A stretch of 64,000 nt of DNA from Bidens hawaiensis (Eukaryota > Streptophyta > Magnoliopsida > Asterales > Asteraceae): the NCBI GenBank assembly GCA_021521415.1, contig JAIQDT010014666.1:96845-160844 (forward strand). The letters run 5' to 3'. The notes below the pieces were generated by a model. The model did not search any database and was not told where the DNA came from. It saw only the letters and a list, made by a program, of their open reading frames with translations. Positions 1-11,332 of the stretch are shown piece by piece. The first letter of the stretch is position 1. Each line of letters opens with the position of its first letter. Both the position numbers and the translations under genes were made by a program.

Positions 1-1340
1 AAAAACGACAACTTGATTCCCATAAATAGCTTTTAACAATTTTGACCCGAAGATCATTTGATCTACTTAAAAATCGTCACCTCCATTTATGCAGAAGAGC
101 CAGATTAAACCCTTTTAAGCTACCAATTTCTAACCCCCCTTGTTTTCGGCCAATACCAAGCCAAGCCATGCCAAACCATTTTGATTGAAACTTTGAGTTT
201 TCAGCCGAGCCTATTAGGCATAAGGAACACAAACAAAAAATAAATGTGCAAGGTACCCGAAACATATTTTATTGTCATGTACTTACCTCCGGCTGGATAA
301 CAAATTAGTTCTTCATGTAGACAGTTTGAGGAAGAAATTACACATCTCCCAACATTGCAATTTATTCATATCATTTTTCCATCGATAGCCCCAAATAAAC
401 TATGGAATCTTACCTGGCTTATAACTAGTGAACTGAGCACACAAAGTAACCGTACCAAAATAAACCACCTTAATAAAAGTTTTTTTTTTCTAATTGTATG
501 ATCTTAGTAGGTGCAATGTTTATTTCTCAATATATATAATATATATTGAAAAGTTTTGATCTTATCTTTTCTCTCCTCTCATATGCTATTATAAATGAGA
601 TTTTACCGGATACATACATTTGTCTTGTAAAGACAATAAAATGATGAATTTTACTTATCTGCTATGGTAATCAAGTCTTCTAAATCTAAGAGCCGTCACC
701 ATATGAGAAACATTCAATTACGCTTGTTAATTTTTCCTTTTTTAGATTGAGTTACGAATATTTTTGCTAATATTTTTTTTATTGTGGTGAGTATGTAAAT
801 GTGAGAATAGAAAATGATTGGGCCGACTATACAAGGGCAACAAGCATCTTATCCACTATAGGTCAAATCTGGTGGATACTTCCAAGAGAAAGGGTGTACC
901 GAAAATTAGGTCTAACGCTCATAGCAAGTGGCAATCTTCAACGACCGCTATATCCATAAAATATTGCCAAAATGATGAACTTTGAGACGTGCATGTACAT
1001 CTATGTGACACCCTTCACAATTAAAAAAAAGTTGTTTGCATAATTTGATTCAGTATCTTGTTATGAATTTAAAAAATGCACAACCCATATGGAACATTAT
1101 TTGGTTGGGCGGTCATAAGTGACCATTCGACTATATCAAACCAACTCTCAACTTAATTCTTAAGTCATTGCTTTTATTGATCATAATTTTAGTTTTTTCT
1201 TACTATATTTTGATGTATAAACCAAACTAAAACATATATTGATGTGTCTTATATAGATGTGTCCTAAAAATACACACATTAGTTATATTTGTAGCTGATA
1301 TGTTTTTAACTTTATATTATTGAATCACAAACTTATGATA
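1..1340. other. Intergenic DNA, no gene seen
   Basis: AT-rich sequence with stops in all frames and only very short ORFs. A weak inverted TATATA patch lies near 528-548. I see no conserved protein, RNA gene or element ends. Confidence 0.6.
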
Positions 1341-1343
1341 TAA

Positions 1344-1546
1344 GGGGCTGTTTGTTTACATCTGAATGGAACCATTCAGATGTAAACATCTGATTCATTT
1401 AGACTTCAGATTGTTTGGTTCCAAACAGAAAAACATCTGAATGATTACAATTAGGTCTGAATCATTTAGATTTGTTGGTGTTGCTGAATGGGACAGAGGC
1501 TCATTCCGACCTGACTCATTCATATCTGAATGAACCAAACAGCCCC
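1344..1546. mobile_element. MITE, PIF/Harbinger-type, TAA target duplication
   Basis: A 203-bp element starts GGGGCTGTTTG and ends with its inverse, CAAACAGCCCC. TAA stands directly on both sides (1341-1343 and 1547-1549). The interior has further inverted matches around ATCTGAATG and ATTCAGAT, so the whole unit folds back. It has no coding capacity. Three-base TAA duplications with G-rich inverted ends are typical of PIF/Harbinger (Tourist-like) elements; I assign the superfamily from that alone. A second piece with the same left end occurs at 36997. Confidence 0.85.
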
Positions 1547-1549
1547 TAA

Positions 1550-2352
1550 GTCACAATCCACACACTTGAGTGTGTGAAATATGTTTATTTGTCTATTTTA
1601 CACATGAAATATCAATTATTTAGTAACCATTTGTCTATTTTACACATTTGAGTGTGTCGAATTATGATGTATCAAGTGATAAATATGTTTATTCAGTTTT
1701 ACATATATTTATAAAATTACGAAAAGTTATAACACATTCAAATTGAATTAAGAAGACATATGGATTCTTATATCTTAAAGTGATCATAAGTTAAACGAGT
1801 TGTGCATTGCTCTTTATCTTAAACAAATATTGTTTTGTTTTAGAATGAAAAGAAAAGTAAGTGCCATTATGACATTAAATTGCCCGGTAACCGAATAAGT
1901 ATAAAACCTGTTTTTCTTTATTCAATTTAACTTTTGTTGGGGGTAAAACCATAAGTAGAAAGTGAAATAAGTAGAATAAAGTATGTTGACTGTTTTCATC
2001 TCCATGAATATTGGATCTTAAATGATGAATATAAGAAAGAAAAATGCATCTCTCACCATTACCTAATTTTCAACTATATATGCATCTAACCGTGGGAATT
2101 CGACAGGAAAGTTAAAAAGGGTTGGTGGTAGTGGTGGTAACTAATCCTCAATCAAGAAGAGTATTTGCCTTAATCAATGAGGGTGGTAAGAATTATTAAA
2201 GAGAGAAACCACCAAACAAAAGATTAAAGAACACAAGAATGTGAAAGAAAGTGCTAGGAAAGTAGGAATGGTGTCATGCAATATTTATTTATTTTAACAA
2301 TAAAATTTCATATTTATCTTGCACTTGCAAAACTGCTTGTTCTGGGCTTCAA
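1550..2352. other. Intergenic DNA, no gene seen
   Basis: AT-rich, no supported gene. Two copies of a short phrase (TTTGTCTATTTTACACAT) occur near 1589 and 1629, a small local duplication. Confidence 0.5.
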
Positions 2353-2356
2353 TAAA

Positions 2357-2630
2357 GGTTGTTAAAGTGATGTGGCGTGACAAGAGAGCTTTAACATTTT
2401 ATCGGGCTTTAACGCCCAAGCGGTAAAGGAGAAAATGGTCACATGGTAATGTCTCTTTAACAAGGAAATGATGGGACTTAAATAAGAAAATGGTGAAGCT
2501 TTAACGTGGTAATGAGGCTTTAAACCACAACATGATGCTAAAGGTGTTTGTTAGTTAAAGTCTCATTGCTTACGTGACAGTGACGCGATGATTTACCTTG
2601 AGGTTTAAAGCCCCTCCACTACAACGAACC
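2357..2630. mobile_element. Possible MITE with imperfect inverted ends
   Basis: The left end reads GGTTGTTAAAGTG and the inverse of the right end reads GGTTCGTTGTAGTG. TAA follows on the right (2631-2633); on the left TAA is one base away (2353-2355). The interior contains many TTTAAA/TTAAAG phrases in both orientations. The ends are diverged and the left edge is uncertain, so this is a candidate only. It has no ORF. Confidence 0.4.
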
Positions 2631-2664
2631 TAATAATTTAATCCTATAACCTCACATTTGAGAT

Positions 2665-2718
2665 GAGAGAGAGAGAGAGAGAGAGAGGAGGAGGAGGAGG
2701 AGAGGGGGAGGAGAGAGC
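2665..2718. repeat. (GA)n/(GAG)n microsatellite
   Basis: An uninterrupted purine run of GA dinucleotides passes into GAG trinucleotides and then GGGGGAGGAGAGAG. It is a simple sequence repeat with no other signal. Confidence 0.95.
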
Positions 2719-3047
2719 TTATTTTTCTCTTAGGGGGCGAAGTAGGTAGCATGGGGTTAGTAACGATTAGTATCTGCATAACTTCGTACCGTCAGCTTCG
2801 GTACCGATGCAAACATCATCCCAACCGGCTTCTTAAAGCTGACACCCCAAGCACACAATCAACATGCATCGGTCATATGACCATTTTCAAACATTCTTGT
2901 TTTTCTGAATTAATATTGAACCCTATAAATATTTTTGAAAGTTTTACACACCATTTTTATACAATTCTCTCCTACAATATTTTACACATTCTTGTCCAAC
3001 TTGATGAATCACTTTAATTTTTATGGAAATTTAAACCGATTTCTAGT

Positions 3048-3528
3048 GAAAATTTTGTTAGTGAATCTTCAAAGAGATCGCTAATAATTCCTCGTAAAAG
3101 GACACTTGGTAATCATTTGGTGGAAAAGCTATCTGTAAAAGTACCGCAATTACTAACGTATTCCCGACGAAAATTTTGTTGGTGAATCTTCAAAGTGATC
3201 GTTGGTAATCCGCCCGTAAAAGGGCACTTGATAATCATTTGATGGAAAAGCTAGTGGCAAAAGCACCTCAATTTCGACACAATCATCATTGTCAGTAATT
3301 TGTCACTGATAATAGCATTCTGATCTCTTAGTAAATTTTGTCGGTAAATACATTATCCACACCACCTTTTCTTACGAAATATTATTGAGGGATTAACTAG
3401 AGATCCGCTGTCACTAACAATTTTCTGGCTAATAATACATTATCCACACCTTTCTTGTGAAATATTATCGAGGGACTAACTAGAGATCCGCTTTCACTAA
3501 CAACACTAACAATTTTCTGGCTAATAAT
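3048..3528. repeat. Two adjacent tandem duplications
   Basis: A unit beginning GAAAATTTTGTT is repeated once with a 121-bp period (starts 3048 and 3169). Next to it, a unit beginning TACATTATCCACACC is repeated with an 86-bp period (starts 3350 and 3436). Phrases such as GTCGGTAA, CTAACAATTTT and GACGAAAATTT recur. Short recurring motifs like these are common in subterminal regions of CACTA elements, but I find no CACTA end here, so the origin is open. Confidence 0.75.
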
Positions 3529-3538
3529 ATGCCTATAA

Positions 3539-3822
3539 GTCTATGTGTAATGGGCCGACAAGGGATGGTTTTTGGGTGATGTTTGGCTAAAACACCGCGC
3601 CCCCCGGACGATATGTGGGGTGAGAGGGTGAGGGGGGGGGGATAGATTTGTCGTTGGTTGGGTTTAAAAGATTATTATTATTTTATTAATGGACCAATGA
3701 CAACCAGGGGGTAGGTTGATGTGAAACGCCACTACACCCTAAGTGAAAATAGTCACTCTGCTTACGTGACGTAAAGTATCGAAAATCCCCTCAATTTTTG
3801 TAGCCTTCCACTACACATAGCC
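3539..3822. mobile_element. MITE, PIF/Harbinger-type, TAA target duplication
   Basis: A 284-bp unit with imperfect inverted ends: GTCTATGTGTAATGG on the left and GGCTATGTGTAGTGG as the inverse of the right end. TAA stands on both sides (3536-3538 and 3823-3825). The interior has a G/C-rich segment with a run of ten G near 3634. It is non-coding. The ends resemble those of the larger MITE at 39949-41782 (GGCTATG...), so the two may belong to one family. Confidence 0.7.
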
Positions 3823-3825
3823 TAA

Positions 3826-5823
3826 TTATAACGTGAGATATGCCATGACGCTAATGAATTATATATAGATTTAAAAGAGGTAACAAGTTAATATACTTTT
3901 TAACATGAAGTCTAATAAGTGGGCATATAGTGTAAGTTTATTAAGGTAGATATTTTGTCACATATGTTGTGATGTCTACTTGTCTTGTATTGATGGTCAA
4001 AATCAACAGAAAGGGAGGTTGGGTTGGTGACAGGTCAGGCAAAAGGAAATTTACTTGGTGGTGGTAATTATTTAAAAATAGCTTAGTGACTGTCACTGGT
4101 TGTGGGGCCGATGTAGACACTGTTGTTTTCCTAGGTCAGTTTAAGGTGGTGGCCGGTGGATAACAATTGATGGGCAACATTATCAATGGTGACATGTCTC
4201 GTGTTTCAAGCCAAGAGTGATATTATATCAACGTGGAACATCTTGATTTTGAATTTTGATGATAGAACATCAAGGAAACAATGTGGTTTATATGACTTAT
4301 CATTTATGTGTTAAAACGTATGTTCACATCATTTCTTTAATAAAACCGAACATCTATAGATAATTTATGGTAGATAACGAAGACGAGAGATGCATGATCA
4401 TTAAATAAACAAGATTAGTTTATAGATAAACATTGAAAATTTAATTTTATGTAGATGACGAAGACATGACATGCCACATAATACAAACGATAAAGAAAAA
4501 CTTTGAAGGAGAGACTTTTATATGCGTATTTAGAGCACCACAAATTTTTATCCAAACACTATAGTATATATTTTTAGTTATTAAATTATTTATTATGCAT
4601 TTGGTTCTTGAGACTTGGTCATAGTTTGTTTTCAAAACATTGACGCAAAACTAATCCTAAATTGAAAAGAAGAAAAAAAAATGTTTATATATTAAGAAGC
4701 TTATAGAACACTCTCACAATTGTCGATTAGTTTTAGAGTGACGCATGTGGACTTATTCGTGAGACAACTAGCTTAGATAACACCGTCGTTGACTCTACTA
4801 AAAAATGATCATAAATGTTATCTAAGTTTGCGAAAACTAGGATTGAGAAGTACATAACGATGGTCACGAGGAACCCATCTACTGTTTGGTGTGATCACCA
4901 ACAATTTGATTAAGATTTTAGTGATCCTTTATGTACGTAGTAAACAAGGCAGGAACCTTTTATGAACACAAAGTATTGACTATAATTCCAAGATTACGTT
5001 TACAAAGGGCTGTAGATAAGTGTGCAAACACATGTGGATTCTCCTTGTTTCTTTGACCAATTACTTCAAAAAACATTTTATTTTCTTTTTTATTTTAACT
5101 AGATTCTTGCCCATGTATTGTTGTGCACGAGCTTAATGTTTGGTGTGTGTTGAAACTCAGTGGAAACTCAATTAAAATAAAAGGTGATAAACTTACATTA
5201 AAACCAATTAATAAAAATTGAATTACAGTAATTTTGAAGAATATATTTTTTGGTGAATCAATTCATGATTAAATATGTAAGTCACAATGCTAGAATTAAA
5301 TCTATTGATAAAGAAAATCTTGAAATTTCCTCATACCCAACTCAAAAAATGATATGCCCATAAACAATAACTGGAAATTAACTATATGAATAAATGGAAT
5401 ATGTACATGAAAAGGATGTTAGATGTTGTTGTGATACCAAAATCTTAGTCATATGTACACAAAAGGGATGCTAGACGTTGTTGTACGCTAAACAAAGTAA
5501 GAAGTACTACTGATGAATACTACCATTTTGTGAGACAACACCAATTTCACAACTAATAGGCTTTAATAGATTGATTTCGAGACATATTCATTTATGGAGA
5601 CTGGTATTACGTGACACTGGTAATAGAGTACACATGCCATATAATATTCAATATTTGTTTTTATTTACTCAACCAATTATGTAAATAGATAGAAGAGGAA
5701 AGAGAAGATAATGTGATTGATTCATGTATATGTTTATTAATCAAAGTTTGTAATGTTTGTGTTAGGATTAATAGCACTGGGAACAGGTTTTAACCGAACC
5801 ATGAGACCAAACAATATTAGGAA
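3826..5823. other. Intergenic DNA, no gene seen
   Basis: AT-rich, no supported ORF. At 5099 CTAG is followed by a decayed hairpin (CCCATG...), which looks like the reversed 3' end of a Helitron, but it is too degraded to call. Confidence 0.5.
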
Positions 5824-6403
5824 CTAGTTTTTATCCCCCGTATTACAGGGTTGTTTTATATTATTTGTTCTAATATTTATTTACTTTTTGAATTAATATT
5901 TTTTATTGTATGTAAGTTAATAATATATTTATGGTTAGATGATAAATTGTTTCACAAATAAATGATATGTTATAACCCTGTTTAAAAGCTATATGGTTTT
6001 GATGAGACCCAAGACCCGTTTATTTCTTTTACTATAAAATTGGTTTTTAATTATAAATAATATTTATGAAAGTTAATAATATACTTATGGTTTAATAAAA
6101 CCAGTACCCATTTATTTTTTTTTACTATAAAATTGGTTTTTTAATTTAAATAATACATATATCTTTTTTAAAATAAATAAGATATTAATTTTTAGTATAT
6201 CCTATTTTATAGGATTTTTACATCAATAATTTGATGAGAATAATTTTTAATTTAATGAGATGTTATAACCCGTTTAAGAAATATCTGGGTTTGGTAAGAC
6301 CCATGCCCATGAATTCGGGTCAAATGCATGAGAAACCTCTATTTAAAAATTAAGCAAATCTGGTGACTCCAAAAAAAGGGGAGCGACCACATCGCGATAC
6401 GTA
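5824..6403. repeat. Dispersed repeat, copy 1
   Basis: This 580-bp stretch recurs in the same orientation at 30481-30967. Both copies start CTAGTTTTTATC and end near ACCACATCGCGA followed by ACGTA. They share long phrases such as GATGAGACCCAAGAC and AATCTGGTGACTCC. The start reads like a reversed Helitron 3' end: CTAG after an A, an 8-base spacer, then a degenerate hairpin (CCCCGTA/TACAGGG). That identity is a hypothesis; the repeat itself is plain. Confidence 0.85.
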
Positions 6404-6753
6404 GGATTTTTATGTTTTCGTTTATATATATTATATATTATATATTATAGATAGATATAATATTTTGCTGTAAAGTTATATACATATGCATGGGCTAGAG
6501 TAGTCTACAACTTTAGGCCTGATCTGTTATGTATTTAGCCCAACGTATATGGCCCAAGTGTGACCATTAGGAATTAGATATTTAGATGTTTAGATACGTA
6601 ATATTAACCAATGAACAAAGAAGTCCTAGTGGTTCGTTGGTAACCAGGGTGGCCTTTGGGGCTCGTTTACCCTTGTGGGCCGGTCTTTCAGGCTCGCTAG
6701 GGAAAGCGTCATCTTGAGTCGGTTGCATGTGTTCGGCAAACGGGTCTACTTCC
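6404..6753. other. Intergenic DNA beside the CACTA end
   Basis: Contains an (TATA)n-rich patch at 6421-6465 and otherwise unremarkable sequence. No gene seen. Confidence 0.5.
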
Positions 6754-7209
6754 CACTAGTACACAAATGAGCAGAAGGTGCAATGGGTAAAATACAGAAG
6801 ATGCGGTTCCAAGACTCCACCGCACATTTTGACAAAGTTCATCATAATTTAATTATTTGATGAATGTAAATGAAGAAGGTGCGGTTTCAAAAAAAACAAA
6901 TTAAAGTTTGAATAAGTTCAAATACAAAAGATGCGGTTTCAAGTCCTTTTGAACGAATGACTATATTTTATCTTCTTTCACTATGCACACTCAATACTTT
7001 AAATCTCTTCTTCCTCACAACAAGAAAAAAAAACTCAAATAAATTTTGTCATTTAATTAAATGTATGTTTTAATTTTAAGAGATATTTTATACATGATAT
7101 ATATGTCAACATATGCATTTAAGATAATCTTTTAGAGAATACCTTTGGGATTGTCTAAATAGAGATAACTTTTGGATTGACTCATTTGGGCATGCTTTTT
7201 GAATGTTAT

Positions 7210-7382
7210 ATCTCATTAGGATGTATATACATTTTAACGTGTTGACTATTTTAAGAAAAAAACGGTAGCTTTTTCTTCTATTCCATCGGGTTTGCGTTTT
7301 ATACGCATACTTGAGGAGTTAAGGGGAATGCTGCCGATTTTTTTTAAATAGTTAGCACGTTAAAATGTATACATATGAGATA
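7210..7382. repeat. Inverted repeat upstream of the CACTA transposase
   Basis: Two arms of about 55 bases face each other across a spacer of about 60 bases. The left arm includes ACATTTTAACGTG and the right arm includes CACGTTAAAATGT. The match runs from ATCTCAT at the outer edge to CGGTAGC/GCTGCCG at the inner edge. It lies inside the CACTA element just before its transposase and could be a small foldback insertion or a structural part of the element. Confidence 0.75.
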
Positions 7383-7471
7383 GACTATCCAAAAAGTGGG
7401 TTAGGATCCACTACCTTAGAGCACTGGTTTACATACATTTACATCACTTGTTTATGTATCTTAATTTTCAG

Positions 7472-8447
7472 ATGGATCGTGATGATTGGATGCACAAAGC
7501 TTTGCGACAATCCGAAATTTACGTGGGAGGTGTTAAAAGGTTTTCATAGAGTTGCCGAAGCACATCACGCTTATAAAGGAAGTAGGTCGATTTGCTGTCC
7601 TTGTTTCAAATGTCAAAACTTTTAATTATTGTAATGATACCAATGAAATTGAGGCACATTTGTTCGAAAATGGTTTTAAGCCTAGATACCATTGTTGGTC
7701 AAGGCATGGAGAATCACCAGCTGATTTTAGCACGTCATCAAACACTAATGATAACACGTATAACAATGACCCATTAAACCTTAACGGTGATGATGAAAAA
7801 TCTAATGACCCCAAAGACGATGATAACCATTCAAATGATCGCAATGACAACGTAAATGAAATGTTACATTATATGGAGACTAACATCGGTGATGCCGAAA
7901 TTGAAAATTTACAACACCTGTTTGAAGATGCAGAAAAACCGTTATATCCCGGCTCTAATTTTAAGAAACTTGATGCAGCGTTGAACTTGCTTAACTTAAA
8001 GTTAAAAAATGGATGGAGCGATAAAAGTTTCATAGAATTGTTAGTGTTTTGGCATAACAGGCTTCCGAGGAACAATGAATTACCATTTACAACATACCAA
8101 GTAAAGAAGTTGATGCGTCCTATGGGATTAGAAGTTGAAAGAATACATGCATGTCCAAATCATTGTATACAGTATAGAAATTACTATGAAAATAAACATA
8201 AATGTGTTGTGTGTGGTGCCTCAAGGTATAAATAGATAAATGATTCGGGTGACGTTGGCGATGAGATGATAAAAAACGATTGCCGACTAAAGTATTGTGG
8301 TATCTCCCTATTATACCGAGACTGAAAATGTTATTTTCAAACGAAAAATAAGCCAAGTTATTACGTTGGCATTCAGAAGAACGTGTAATTGACGGAAAAC
8401 TAAGACACGTGGCGGTTTCACCCTAATGGCAAACCATTGATAACAAG
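7472..8447 (+). pseudogene. CACTA transposase, frameshifted and interrupted
   Basis: The frame opens with MDRDDWMHKALR right after a TTTTCAG splice-acceptor-like site, the usual start of the transposase-associated domain (PF13963). It stops after VKRFS (TAG at about 7547). Homology goes on in a second frame with AEAHHAYKGSRSICCPC, then in a third frame to 8235 with FENGFKPRYHCWSRHGE, an acidic Asn/Asp-rich linker, and the start of the Transposase_21 domain (GLEVERIHACPNHC, then CVVCGASRYK). After a stop at 8235, AKLLRWHSEER and DGKLRHVA follow in a shifted frame. At 8447 a retrotransposon interrupts the domain. At least three frameshifts and several stops make it non-functional. An intact enzyme would cut and paste the DNA element; the DDE core is not in this window. 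Confidence 0.88.
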
Positions 8448-8539
8448 TGTAACACTGGGTCCTTTACCCGATTTAATTTAGGCTTAAAAATACTAACATA
8501 GAAAGTACAGGGACCAAAAGTGCAAATTCTGAAAATTTG

Positions 8540-8780
8540 CTCCCATCGCGGTACGCGACCGGGTAACAGTTAACCCATCGCATAGCGCGATGGGCTTGGT
8601 GAGCCACCGGACACGTGTCCAACACCGTGTCAACACGTGGCGCAATGTGACAGGCCACGTGTCACCACCGCATAAGGCGGTGTAAAAGTGCGGCATCGTG
8701 ATACGCGATGGGTCACCAAGACCCTATCGCGTACCGCGATGGGGTCCAATTTCGGCTATAAAGGGGGGGGGGGGGGGTGA
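8540..8780 (+). promoter_or_regulatory. LTR U3 promoter with CG palindromes and G-boxes
   Basis: Upstream of a TATA box (CTATAAAGG, 8756-8764) lie several near-palindromes of the form CCCATCGCGTAGCGCGATGG and three CACGTG-type sites: ACACGTGTCC (8611), ACACGTGGC (about 8633) and CCACGTGTC (8655). ACGTGGC/ACACGTG are the core of plant G-box/ABRE sites bound by bZIP factors. The same layout recurs in the 3' LTR and in the reverse LTR at 25.0-25.3 kb. That it responds to stress or abscisic acid is inference. Confidence 0.65.
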
Positions 8781-9518
8781 CGGGCATAAGCTCCATTCAT
8801 CCCAAAAACACCTTTCTTTACACACACATAGCCTTGGGAAGCGTACCCCGTTGCCTTAACAAGCCGACCTGCTGTTTTCTCGTATTTCGTGCAAGAAACG
8901 AAGTTATAATCAAGTAGCAATCACTTAGGCGAGTAGATCAAAGATCCTGCCTTTCTCTTATTATCAATCTAAGTGTCCGCTTTAAGGTTGGGTTTACGTT
9001 TAAGTTATTTGAATTATAGCTTAGACTATCAATCGAGGCTATGGCCTTTAACCTTGATCGTATTTTACAAATCATTCACAATCATGTTTTCAAAAAAGTT
9101 TCTTCATGATGAAGTTATGATTAAATAAAAGATATTTTGATGGGCATGTAGTAACTGGAAAGGGGATATCACTAGTAGTAAGTTTCTTGACTAAGGAAAA
9201 GTAATTCGTATAAATCCCAATCAACCGAGGGACCCGTTTACTTAACTGGAGAAACTTACCAACGTGTTGAACCTATTAGACCAAAGCATGCTATATCAAA
9301 CGTCACATAAAACCAAGGGTTTTCATTAATAATCAAAGATAAACGATTTCAAGGTTAAGCTTACAATCATAGCTTAATCATCATTCAAATCATTCATATA
9401 AACCTATTTATGTATAGGTTAACATCATTCACAATCAAACAATCAATCAGTCAAGGGTTTTCAACACCGACGGTACAGGTGAATACGTTAACCTTTTCAA
9501 TCAGTCAAAACATATTTA

Positions 9519-9712
9519 GAGAGGAAGGAGCACTCATTGTTACTACCCATGTATCGGCCAATCTTGTACCACCACTTCAATTCAACCATCAAGTACCCAC
9601 AAACCACAAATTTACTGGTAGCACCTACCCACAAGTACCCTAATTATTTTTTTCTTTTAATTTATAAACTAAACAATTAATTTAATTAAAATTAAAATTT
9701 CATTAGAATTAT

Positions 9713-9753
<41 letters not shown>

Positions 9754-10501
9754 GAGTTTTGGTACCGCAAGACCCCTATTGGGCCACTTGGTCAAACATA
9801 ACGAAAACCGACCGAAAGTTAATTTTGTTTATATGTTTTAGTTTCAGTACCATAACGAACATGACGGAAATCTATCGTATTAGCGTAATTTGACCTCCTC
9901 AACGGCCGGGATTAACAACGGTCGGGTTATACCAATTCTCGAGTTTTACCGACCGATGATGCCCCATTGGTCCACCACGATTTTTAGTTTTTTTTTGTAT
10001 TATTTTTGGCTTTAGTTCCTATATAGTAACACGTGTAACCGAAATCAGCCGAATTCGCGTTGACTTACCGACTCGACGCTTGGGTTCGAACCGCCCCCTC
10101 ATTTGCTTGAACCAGACCCACGGGATTTCTTTGCTTGAACCCACGACGATTGTTTGTTTATCCATGGCTAAATTGATTTCACATTGTGAATTATATAGAT
10201 ATATGAACACTGGTGGAGGCTGTGACTGTGAAATGGTGGTTTCCATAGTATATATATCCAATTGGATAGATATAGAACCACCGTTAGTGGAGTTTGTGAT
10301 TGTGTAAAATATACATTATTAATTGTTTTGAATTTTCCCAAGACTAATAAATAATCATCTAAAGTCAAAATATGTGGTTGTTTTACACGACAAAGTTTTA
10401 CCGTGAAACCAAGCCGTCCACCCTACCCACATGGGTGGCGGTGGTATTACCGCATGGCTTCCAACCCATGTTGCCTTTGACATAGGGTGCCCCGGCCCCT
10501 C
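9519..10501. mobile_element. 983-bp non-autonomous DNA element inside the 5' LTR
   Basis: The 3' LTR has an uninterrupted CATATTTATACTC where the 5' LTR has this insert, flanked by TTA on both sides (9516-9518 and 10502-10504). The ends form an imperfect inverted repeat: GAGAGGAAGGAGCACTC on the left and GAGGGGCCGGGGCACCC as the inverse of the right. A TTA duplication with short G-rich inverted ends fits PIF/Harbinger. The interior holds a (TA)n tract (about 9715-9748) and no transposase. CACTA elements also make 3-bp duplications but would end in CACTA, which these do not. Confidence 0.85.
9715..9748. repeat. (TA)n microsatellite
   Basis: An unbroken run of about 17 TA dinucleotides inside the 983-bp insertion. 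Confidence 0.95.
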
Positions 10502-11189
10502 TTATACTCAATGAGACGAACGGGTGTTTGTCTTAACTAGTCAATCAATGTCTACATGAGATCGAGTAATCTCTAAAACGTTATAATACAAAGTAGAGAA
10601 TAAAATCAACTCAGACCGAATACGCATGTGTATGGATCCAAACATAACTGTTAAAGCTCAATCAATCAATCAAAGGCAATGAAGCCACGAGCTCAAACGG
10701 TCATGACCAGTTCTCAGTTCAGGGCCGTTTGGCTCGGGGAATACAGTTGTGTGTGTAGGGCAGTGGTACATATACCGGAAGTAGAAACGCTTCCGCTGAG
10801 ATTGTCAAGAAAACTAAATTTGTATTGTAATCGTCATTCAAAATGTTTTATTGAGTCATACGTGTTCACCAGCATATAGCTGACGTATTTTTCCAACCCA
10901 TTGCAGGTAATTAAGCATAAGTAGCATTAGCAAGGATTGGGGTCTATATGAAGATAGAAGCGCATGACGAGATGGATCCGTTTTTGATAAACAAATCCTT
11001 GTATTATGAAACATATATTTTATAAACTATACTTGGGTGTTTAATTCCCAAGTAAATTTTCAATGTAAATTAAAATTATATTCAACCTAAAGTCTTCCGC
11101 TAAAATTAACCCATAAACTCTGATATATCTACAAAACAGGTACCAACTTGTGGTCACACGCCTAGGCCCTAAGTCGGGGTGTGACAGGT

Positions 11190-11202
11190 TGGTATCAGAG
11201 CC
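11190..11202 (+). other. Primer binding site, initiator-Met tRNA type
   Basis: TGGTATCAGAGCC lies 3 bases after the 5' LTR. This is the common plant primer site complementary to the 3' end of initiator methionine tRNA. It fixes the LTR/internal boundary and the + orientation. Confidence 0.9.
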
Positions 11203-11332
11203 ATCGGTTTCAGCGAATTAGGTATTAAACATTAGTACCTAATCTTTAACCATTATTATGATCATTATTATTATTCGTAGGGATAAGATAGGATTGGTAA
11301 ACCTCATATCCCTAATCTAACTAAAAGTTCAG

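Larger units (their letters stand above)
6754..8447 (+). mobile_element. CACTA (En/Spm) element, 5' part
   Basis: The element appears to begin with CACTAGTACACAAATGAG at 6754. Just inside are about four copies of a subterminal motif, AGAAGGTGC or AGATGCGGTTTCAAG (near 6772, 6795, 6873 and 6922), as expected for CACTA transposase-binding sites. A transposase reading frame follows from 7472. The element is cut at 8447 by a retrotransposon and its transposase homology resumes at 18700 for about 36 bp. I find no matching 3' end; it was probably lost at the junction near 18736. The 3 bases before the start are TCC, but without the other end no target duplication can be tested. Confidence 0.7.
8448..11186 (+). 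repeat. 5' LTR of the Tekay element, with insertion
   Basis: It runs from TGTAACACTGGG to GGTGTGACA. It is 2739 bp because a 983-bp element plus a 3-bp duplication was added at 9519; without that it is about 1.75 kb, matching the 3' LTR. It also carries a longer poly-G run just after the TATA box (8764-8777) than the other copy, and a short stretch near 10938 (GGGGTCTATATGAAG) that the 3' LTR lacks. Confidence 0.93.

Noticed and set aside
8473..8696. Minus-strand ORFs in the LTR promoter (also near 16991-17176)
   Set aside because: They arise from G/C-rich palindromes in non-coding U3 and are interrupted differently in each copy.
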